Shown here one piece after another: positions 54,523 through 64,000 of a stretch of DNA of 64,000 nt. The stretch's first letter is position 1; the number at the start of each line of letters is the position of its first letter. The DNA is from Promethearchaeum sp. GTDB taxonomy: Archaea; Asgardarchaeota; Lokiarchaeia; Sigyniarchaeales; Promethearchaeaceae. The notes under the pieces are model-generated. The model made no database searches, was not told the DNA's origin, and saw only the letters and a list, made by a program, of their open reading frames with translations. The translations under genes and the position numbers were made by a program. Location: assembly GCA_030612265.1 (NCBI GenBank), contig JAUWOE010000001.1:1-64000 (forward strand), given 5' to 3'.

Positions 54523-55622
54523 TTAATCAACCTAATTAATTTGAGATTTTTAGAAAATAGAACCATCTTTCTTCTTGATGAAAGAAATAATGCAATTGAA
54601 CTTAACCCTATAAGAGCAATAATGTTCCAATAAACAGATCCACTAATAAAATTATCGGGTTCAACATCTACCGGATTTCTTAAAGCATCCATACAATATT
54701 CAATCATAGATATATAATCTATTACTTGAAAGTTTTCAAAAATACCAGGAATCGCGCTCATTTCAGCAATTTTTGCCCCAGCTGATCGTGCAATTTCAAG
54801 AGCATCTTCATCCGAGTGCTGAGGGGACGTAATAATTATCGTACAATTATCTTCCTTCATTAAATTAATAATTTCAATAATTGTTGATTGCCCAGGTTCC
54901 CCACCCGAATGGTCTTCTATTGCTGCAAGCCGTTCAATTCCTAAAAGATCGAATAAATAATAAAATGCAGGATGACTTACTACTACTTTTAATCCATTGA
55001 AATAGGCAGTTTTATTTGATTCAATATTAATTAATAGGTTTGTTAATTTTTCTTGATATGTGATATTATTTGCTGAAAATTCCGCGGTACGAATAGGATC
55101 TAGTTCAATCAATGCTGTAGTTGCCTCATTAACCATTTTTTTAACAACATTTGGATTCATCCAGATATGAGGATTAAAAGTATTATCTAAAAGAGGATCT
55201 TCATATCCATCCTCATTTAGATTACCCAAAGGAATAATTTTTTCTTCCAAACTTGGATAATCTTGCACGATATTTTCTAACCATGGTTCAGCTCCAGATA
55301 CGCCCATTGAAAATATAACATTTGAATCTAACATATTCTGGATTTGTTGGATAGTAGGACCTTCAAAAGAGTGAACATCTGTGGAACTGTCTACAATGGA
55401 TTCAACATTGGCATGTTCGCCTGTAATAGATCGAATTATATCATAAGGAACTGCAATAGTTGTTATAATATTTAGCATTGGTTCTTCATCTATAGAACCA
55501 ATGGGATTATTTGGAATTGCTAAAGATGGATTAAGAATACTTGAAATTATAATGAGTATGAATATCGGATAACTAATAACTCTTAAATGATGAAATTTTT
55601 GAACAAACTTCTTTTTTGGCAT
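54519..55622 (-). CDS. Zn/Mn ABC transporter substrate-binding protein (ZnuA/TroA family)
   Basis: GVSGAEPWLENIV, NPHIWMNPNVVKKMVNEATTALIELDP, VVVSHPAFYYLFDLLGIERLAAIEDHSGGEPGQ; C-terminal TM anchor. Confidence 0.9.
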   Translation of the reverse strand: MPKKKFVQKFHHLRVISYPIFILIIISSILNPSLAIPNNPIGSIDEEPMLNIITTIAVPYDIIRSITGEHANVESIVDSSTDVHSFEGPTIQQIQNMLDSNVIFSMGVSGAEPWLENIVQDYPSLEEKIIPLGNLNEDGYEDPLLDNTFNPHIWMNPNVVKKMVNEATTALIELDPIRTAEFSANNITYQEKLTNLLINIESNKTAYFNGLKVVVSHPAFYYLFDLLGIERLAAIEDHSGGEPGQSTIIEIINLMKEDNCTIIITSPQHSDEDALEIARSAGAKIAEMSAIPGIFENFQVIDYISMIEYCMDALRNPVDVEPDNFISGSVYWNIIALIGLSSIALFLSSRRKMVLFSKNLKLIRLIK

Positions 55623-55651
55623 ATTTTAAAAAAATAAGGATTATTTAATAG

Positions 55652-55671
55652 TTTTACGATATATCGTAAAA
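55652..55671. promoter_or_regulatory. Perfect 20-bp palindrome TTTTACGATATATCGTAAAA, candidate metal-regulator operator
   Basis: Self-complementary sequence between the divergent substrate-binding and permease genes. Confidence 0.6.
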
Positions 55672-55702
55672 TTATTTATATCATCATAAATTATCAAAAT
55701 TA

Positions 55703-56626
55703 ATGACAAGTTTTTTAGATTTTTTAAGTGCCCTTCAATATCCCGTTGTTTGGCGTCCATTTATTACAGCAATTATAATAGGAATTGTTTGCGCGATTGT
55801 TGGAGTCTTCATGGTTCTTCGCAAGTTGATATTTTTTGGAAATGGAATTGCTCATTCAGCATTTGCTGGTGGTGCTTTAGGTTATTTATTAGGATGGAAC
55901 CCGATTTTTCCCATTGCAGGTTTTGCTATTTTAACAGCATTTGGGATTGGGTATATCAACAAGCGAAATAAAATATCTAATGAAATTGCTATTGGAATTT
56001 TTTTCTCATTTAGCATGGCTTTGGGCGTTCTTTTTATCTCTTTGTATAAATCTTATAGTACCGATATTGCTTCCATGCTTTTTGGGAGCTTATCATCTAT
56101 AGGGGCTTCAGAATTTATTATTATATTGATACTCGGAATTATCATTTTATTTTTAATTTTTGCAGTAAAAAAGGAGTTATATTTCATAACATTTGATGAA
56201 GAGCTTGCTAAAGCAAATGGAATGCCGGTAAATTTCCTATCATTTTATTTTCTCTTTACAGTGGCTTTGACTATTGTCATGTGCATTTCAACTGTTGGTA
56301 TAATTCTTGTTATGGCATTTATCGTAGTTCCTGCTGCAAGTGCTTATCAATTCACTTATAAATTGAATCGTATGCTCATATATTCTACCTTGTTTGCAAT
56401 ATTTGGATCAATAATTGGTTTCGCAGTAGCATTTATTCGTGATATATCAGGTGGAGCAACAATAGTGATTATTTTAACACTCATATTTGTAATTTCTATG
56501 ATTATTTCTCCCAAACGTCGTAGTAAACTTCCACAAGCAGGAGAAATGTGTCCACAATGCGTTAAAATGGTTCAGGAAACTCAATGTTCATATTGCGAAA
56601 TGGAAGACGAAATGGAAGTGAAATGA
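55703..56626 (+). CDS. Zn/Mn ABC transporter permease (ABC-3 family) with C-terminal CxxC...CxxC tail
   Basis: FGNGIAHSAFAGGALGYLLG, MAFIVVPAASAYQFT; tail MCPQCVKMVQETQCSYCEMEDEMEVK. Confidence 0.92.
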   Translation: MTSFLDFLSALQYPVVWRPFITAIIIGIVCAIVGVFMVLRKLIFFGNGIAHSAFAGGALGYLLGWNPIFPIAGFAILTAFGIGYINKRNKISNEIAIGIFFSFSMALGVLFISLYKSYSTDIASMLFGSLSSIGASEFIIILILGIIILFLIFAVKKELYFITFDEELAKANGMPVNFLSFYFLFTVALTIVMCISTVGIILVMAFIVVPAASAYQFTYKLNRMLIYSTLFAIFGSIIGFAVAFIRDISGGATIVIILTLIFVISMIISPKRRSKLPQAGEMCPQCVKMVQETQCSYCEMEDEMEVK

Positions 56627-57438
56627 AAATAATGAACAATCATTATCATATTCACGAACATCATAATCACGAGCATCACGTTGAAAAGCGCGAAGTTCAA
56701 CCAACATTAATTAACACCAATAACAAATCACCCATTATCGAATTAGAAGATGTTTCTGTTAATTATGGGAAGAATATTATACTGAATAAAATTAATTTGA
56801 AGATTTTTAGAGGAGAATATATTGGGTTGATTGGTAAAAATGGTTCTGGAAAGAGTACTTTGATGAAATCAATTTTAGGACTTATTCCTCCAGAATCTGG
56901 AACAATTAAAGTGTTTGGAAAACCAATTCAATCAGAAATGTATGATAAAATTGGTTATACGCCTCAAATGCACCCTATTCAGCGAGAATTTCCCGCGACT
57001 GTTGGTGATATCGTTGGAATGGGCTTGTATAAAAAAAATCTTTTCAAACCATTCAAAAAGGATGATATTGATAAAATAAAATTAGCCCTTCATAAAGTAA
57101 ATATGGGTTCCTTTTTTGATAGACCTATTGGACATTTATCTGGAGGGGAACAGCAAAAAGTTCTAGTTGCACAAGCTTTAGTTAGAGATCCAGAAATTTT
57201 ACTTTTAGATGAACCAACATCCGCCTTAGATTTTACAATGGTAGAAGATTTCTTAAGGCTTTTACAAGATCTGAATAATAATTATGGACTGACTTTAATT
57301 GTTATCCAACATAATCTCGAAATTCTGAGACCATACTGCTCCAGACTATTAATATTAAAGGGATCTATAATGTATGATGGTTTACCGAATATTCCTAGGG
57401 CAGATGAGTTAATTAAAAGAGTTTTTTTAATCCAATAA
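56623..57438 (+). CDS. Zn/Mn ABC transporter ATPase with His-rich N-terminus
   Basis: MKIMNNHYHIHEHHNHEHHVEKREV...; LIGKNGSGKSTLMKSILGL, HLSGGEQQKVLVAQALVRDPEILLLDEPTSALD; ATGA overlap with permease. Confidence 0.92.
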   Translation: MKIMNNHYHIHEHHNHEHHVEKREVQPTLINTNNKSPIIELEDVSVNYGKNIILNKINLKIFRGEYIGLIGKNGSGKSTLMKSILGLIPPESGTIKVFGKPIQSEMYDKIGYTPQMHPIQREFPATVGDIVGMGLYKKNLFKPFKKDDIDKIKLALHKVNMGSFFDRPIGHLSGGEQQKVLVAQALVRDPEILLLDEPTSALDFTMVEDFLRLLQDLNNNYGLTLIVIQHNLEILRPYCSRLLILKGSIMYDGLPNIPRADELIKRVFLIQ

Positions 57439-57466
57439 TTTATTTATTTCTTATTTATTTATCTTT

Positions 57467-57811
57467 TTATTTTGTTTGTTTAGGGACCATACAGATAAAA
57501 GCTGCAGTTTCATTTCCTTCGTTTATATATCCATGAGGTTCATTTGGGGGAATAAAAACGAATTCCCCACTGGAAACTTTCTCCCTATCTCCATTTTCAT
57601 TAATTAATACAACTTCGCCATTAAGAATGAAAATTTCGTGTTCCCAATCGTGGGAATGTAAGCCAATTTGCCCGAGTGGTTTAATTTCAAAGCGTCGCAT
57701 AATAAAATTTGGTGCTTCATCTTCACTTATGAAAACTCGGATTGTTGTCCCTGTTGAACCAAAAGCATCTACTTTATTTTCATCAATTTTTGTATAATGA
57801 AAATGCTTCAT
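57467..57811 (-). CDS. Cupin domain protein
   Basis: GQIGLHSHDWEHEIFILNGEVVLINENGDREKVSSGEFVFIPPNEPHGYIN; ATG at 57811 preferred over 57940. Confidence 0.85.
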   Translation of the reverse strand: MKHFHYTKIDENKVDAFGSTGTTIRVFISEDEAPNFIMRRFEIKPLGQIGLHSHDWEHEIFILNGEVVLINENGDREKVSSGEFVFIPPNEPHGYINEGNETAAFICMVPKQTK

Positions 57812-57843
57812 AATGATATGAAATAAGCTTAAAAAATTATTAA

Positions 57844-61050
<3,207 letters not shown>

Positions 61051-61084
61051 AAAAAAGTTTATTTTTTGATAATGATTGCTTTTT

Positions 61085-61888
61085 TTAGTAATACCTTTTT
61101 ATTGTTTGTTTTTTAATGAATTTCCTTGGAGCATGTGTAATTAAAAAATTCTTAATTAATCCATTCTTTCCAATCGGATAGAAAAATTTCGGGTTTTTCG
61201 ATTTAAGAATTTTCAATACCAATTTTCCGACAATACTAGGATCAGGAGCATTTGCTAGATTTTTATCACGAATGTTCTTTGCCTTCATTGTAATATCGTA
61301 ATAGGGGGAGTTTTCTTTAAGAAAAATTTCCTGTGGAATAGTAGTGTTAATTTCAAATGGAGCAATAACAACAGTTTTTATTCCAAATCTTTCTACCTCA
61401 TTTTGAAGCCCTTTTGAAAAAGCTTCAACACCCGCTTTGGTTACTCCATAAAAAGTAGAGAAGGGAACTGGGCTTCGACTTGCCATTGAAGTTATATTAA
61501 TGATTAATCCATCTTTTTTAGTTCTCATTTGAGGCAGTAATCCTTGAGTCAAATGGATCAAGCCAAATAAATTCGATTCAAACATTTCTCTAATTTTTTC
61601 CATTGGAACTTCTTCAATCGGCCCAACTTGACTAATACCGGCATTATTAATCAAAATATCAATATTTCCAACGTCTCGGATTAATTTATCTATACTCTCA
61701 TTAATTGTTAGATCCAAGGGTAAATATCGCACTCCTAAGATTTTATCATCTTTAGGAATTGCCTCAATATTACGCGATGTTCCAATTACATTATAGTCTG
61801 AAGAATTTAATGCTTCAGCAATTGCCTTTCCGATTCCTCGTGAAGCTCCAGTAATTAATACGGTTTTTTTTTCATTTTCGTTTTGCAT
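61085..61888 (-). CDS. SDR family oxidoreductase
   Basis: VLITGASRGIGKAIAEAL, INNAGISQVGPIEEV, STFYGVTKAGVEAFSKGL. Confidence 0.93.
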   Translation of the reverse strand: MQNENEKKTVLITGASRGIGKAIAEALNSSDYNVIGTSRNIEAIPKDDKILGVRYLPLDLTINESIDKLIRDVGNIDILINNAGISQVGPIEEVPMEKIREMFESNLFGLIHLTQGLLPQMRTKKDGLIINITSMASRSPVPFSTFYGVTKAGVEAFSKGLQNEVERFGIKTVVIAPFEINTTIPQEIFLKENSPYYDITMKAKNIRDKNLANAPDPSIVGKLVLKILKSKNPKFFYPIGKNGLIKNFLITHAPRKFIKKQTIKRYY

Positions 61889-61920
61889 TTTTATTCATCT
61901 CTAAAACTGGCAAATTATAC

Positions 61921-63168
61921 TCAATTACTTAAAAAATTAAATAGATAGAAAGCACCATAAGCAATAATCCCGTAGACACCTATCTTAAAAATGAATTTAA
62001 GACATTTAAATACTAATTTTAACAATTTTGATTCCTTTCGAGGCATTCTTTTCTTTCGAGACGGAAAATCTGGAAGCTTTTTGTGAGGTTCTAGTTGATA
62101 CCAATAAGCAGTTGAGTCCCATCTATCCCCTCTATGATTATTGTGACCATGTTCGATTGATACATGGATTTGTTTTTCAAATGGTATCGGATCCTGAATG
62201 TGATAACGATAATAGGTTATTTTTCCTAACCAATTAAAACCTCCTCCTTTTATAACACCATGGTACGGTGCACTATATTTTTCTGTAGGGCAAAATGCGG
62301 TATTGAAATAATCTTCTGTTCCTGTTCCATAAATTGTGGGTTCTTTTCCGATATCATCATCAATAAATATCATATCATCTCCTTCACCTGGCCAATTATA
62401 ATTCAGACGAAATTTATTATCTATATTAATATTACACCCCACATATTGTCCCTTGCCAGTAGCTTCTAAAATAATATGATTTCTATCATAACCCCCATTA
62501 ACGCGCGTATTTTTTCCTGCTGTTGCTTGCCATTCCATTTTTTTATATTTTTTTCCGGTATCGGGATCCCTTTTCATATCGGTTTTGTAATCAACAGTTC
62601 TGAAACAACAATGAAAATAGCCAATTGGAATTGTATTATCTTCTTGTGGCCATTTTTCATAAATTTCATAATCTATGTAATAGTAAAATATTAATCCAGG
62701 GGATTTTAATCCTTCAGATCCTGGAGCAAAACAATTTGGATTATCATTTTCAATCTCGATTCGAGCATTTTTCCTAAATGGCATTGGCCACCAACAATTA
62801 AATCCTTTACCTTTTTGGGGACTCATTTGAAGGGGTTCACTAACGAAATTAATTCGCTCACCATGACCAAGCCCGAAAAAATCTCCAAGAGGGCATTCTG
62901 CACTCGGAGTCTCCTCGTCATCCCAAAATATCCTTATGATAAGATGTCTTAAAAAGTAAGGCTCTCCAAAACACATTTGGGTTGTCCATATGTGATTAAT
63001 GCACCCCGGTCCATTTTTTTGAAAAATTGTAACTTTTTCTCCAGGTTTTATCCTAATATTATCCATATTTCCCCCAGTTTTATCAAAAGAAGATTTCCTT
63101 CTACGTTTAAAGGATCGCAATTTCATAATATCGCGAAGGGATGTGGATCCAAATATATTATCGGTCAT
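61921..63168 (-). CDS. DUF2961 (GH172-type) protein with C-terminal TM segment
   Basis: GCINHIWTTQMCFGEPYFLRHLIIRIFWDDEETPSAECPLGDFFGLGHG, TIYGTGTEDYFNTAFCP; C-terminal KIGVYGIIAYGAFYLFNFLSN. Confidence 0.88.
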   Translation of the reverse strand: MTDNIFGSTSLRDIMKLRSFKRRRKSSFDKTGGNMDNIRIKPGEKVTIFQKNGPGCINHIWTTQMCFGEPYFLRHLIIRIFWDDEETPSAECPLGDFFGLGHGERINFVSEPLQMSPQKGKGFNCWWPMPFRKNARIEIENDNPNCFAPGSEGLKSPGLIFYYYIDYEIYEKWPQEDNTIPIGYFHCCFRTVDYKTDMKRDPDTGKKYKKMEWQATAGKNTRVNGGYDRNHIILEATGKGQYVGCNINIDNKFRLNYNWPGEGDDMIFIDDDIGKEPTIYGTGTEDYFNTAFCPTEKYSAPYHGVIKGGGFNWLGKITYYRYHIQDPIPFEKQIHVSIEHGHNNHRGDRWDSTAYWYQLEPHKKLPDFPSRKKRMPRKESKLLKLVFKCLKFIFKIGVYGIIAYGAFYLFNFLSN

Positions 63169-63333
63169 TTTAATCAGATTCTATGAATTAATTTATATTA
63201 TTTTAATTTGAGTGGTTTGCCTTTAAAATTGTTTTAATTTTCACTTCAGTCAAAAAGTTTTTGGAGTCTAAATAATTAAATAAACATAATTTCGCTCAAA
63301 ATACAATGAATTCTGACATTTTGGTTGCTAAAA

Positions 63334-64000
63334 ATGGATTTAAAAATAAACTTGAAATCAAAAAATGTTAACAATATTGGGTTTTCCGTCGGCACTTTGG
63401 GTTTTATGTTACCAATAACATTCGTTAACGCTTATACTTTCCAATTTTATGTATATACCATTGGATTAGATGCATTATTAGTGTCAATTGGAATGTTTAT
63501 TGGTCTAGTTGTTTTCTCCTTTGGCGCTATTTTATTTGGAGTTGTTTCTGATAATAAAAAACCAGGAAAAATGGGCAAACGCCGTCCTTTTCTCTTATTA
63601 AGTATACCCGGAATGATAGTTTTCATGATTTTAATTTGGCTGCCTCCGAAATGCCCTGAAGGTCAAACGATGTATTGGCCCACAGCTATATACTTATGGG
63701 GTATAGGAATATTATTTTCGACATCTGTGGCAATGGGTTTTGCCCCGTACTACTCAATGTTACCCGAACAAGCACCTACTGAAAAAGAAAGAGTAAAAGT
63801 TGCTTCAATACAAGGCTTATTTAATATAATCGCGGTTGTGGCAGGGATGGCAATAGTCATGGTTTTGCAAAGCCAATTATCTGACCCTCTTAAGAGCAAA
63901 TGGTGGCAAACTTCGGGAGAGCATATTATATCAATAGTCCCTTGGATTAGTGGATTAATTACAGCAATTTCTGCAATTACAATAATTATTACCTTTTACA
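63334..64000 (+). CDS. Partial MFS transporter, GPH-like; runs off right edge
   Basis: ATG at 63334: MDLKINLKSKNVNNIGFSVGTLGFMLPITFVNAYTFQFYVYTIGLDALL...GVVSDNKKPGKMGKRRPFLLL; open to window end. Confidence 0.8.
   Translation, partial: MDLKINLKSKNVNNIGFSVGTLGFMLPITFVNAYTFQFYVYTIGLDALLVSIGMFIGLVVFSFGAILFGVVSDNKKPGKMGKRRPFLLLSIPGMIVFMILIWLPPKCPEGQTMYWPTAIYLWGIGILFSTSVAMGFAPYYSMLPEQAPTEKERVKVASIQGLFNIIAVVAGMAIVMVLQSQLSDPLKSKWWQTSGEHIISIVPWISGLITAISAITIIITFY

Overview
AT-rich, gene-dense 64 kb archaeal window. The gene content (L21e-RpoF-DUF655-KsgA-HemK cluster, Pus10, TtuA-like enzyme, JAMM protease, ThiS/MoaD-like protein ending in GGG, a longin/roadblock-like N-terminus fused to V4R) fits an Asgard, Lokiarchaeia-like genome; that taxonomy is inference. 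About 45 coding regions are supported. The most unusual items are: (1) a single 3932-aa almost wholly hydrophobic ORF (19868-31666, minus) with internal repeats of about 280-310 aa; (2) a ~499-aa HNH-containing intein in a class II ribonucleotide reductase, directly before the NPCGEQ cysteine, with an atypical Ala-Asn C-terminus; (3) a DUF4011/SF1 helicase/MTES_1575-type nuclease frame cut by one in-frame TAA between Walker A and Walker B; (4) a coiled-coil frame cut by one in-frame TGA; (5) a GNAT pseudogene with two in-frame stops and two frameshifts; (6) a HEAT-repeat/nitrilase fusion lacking the catalytic Cys and overlapping uvrC by 4 nt; (7) a divergent Zn/Mn transporter locus with a perfect 20-bp palindrome, a His-rich ATPase N-terminus and a CxxC...CxxC permease tail; (8) an NfeD-like/SPFH/small-ORF operon with a 24-bp DNA repeat coding an Asp-rich segment; (9) a structured intergenic RNA candidate upstream of rpl21e. 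No CRISPR array, rRNA, convincing tRNA or transposase was seen. All calls are by eye; no searches were run.
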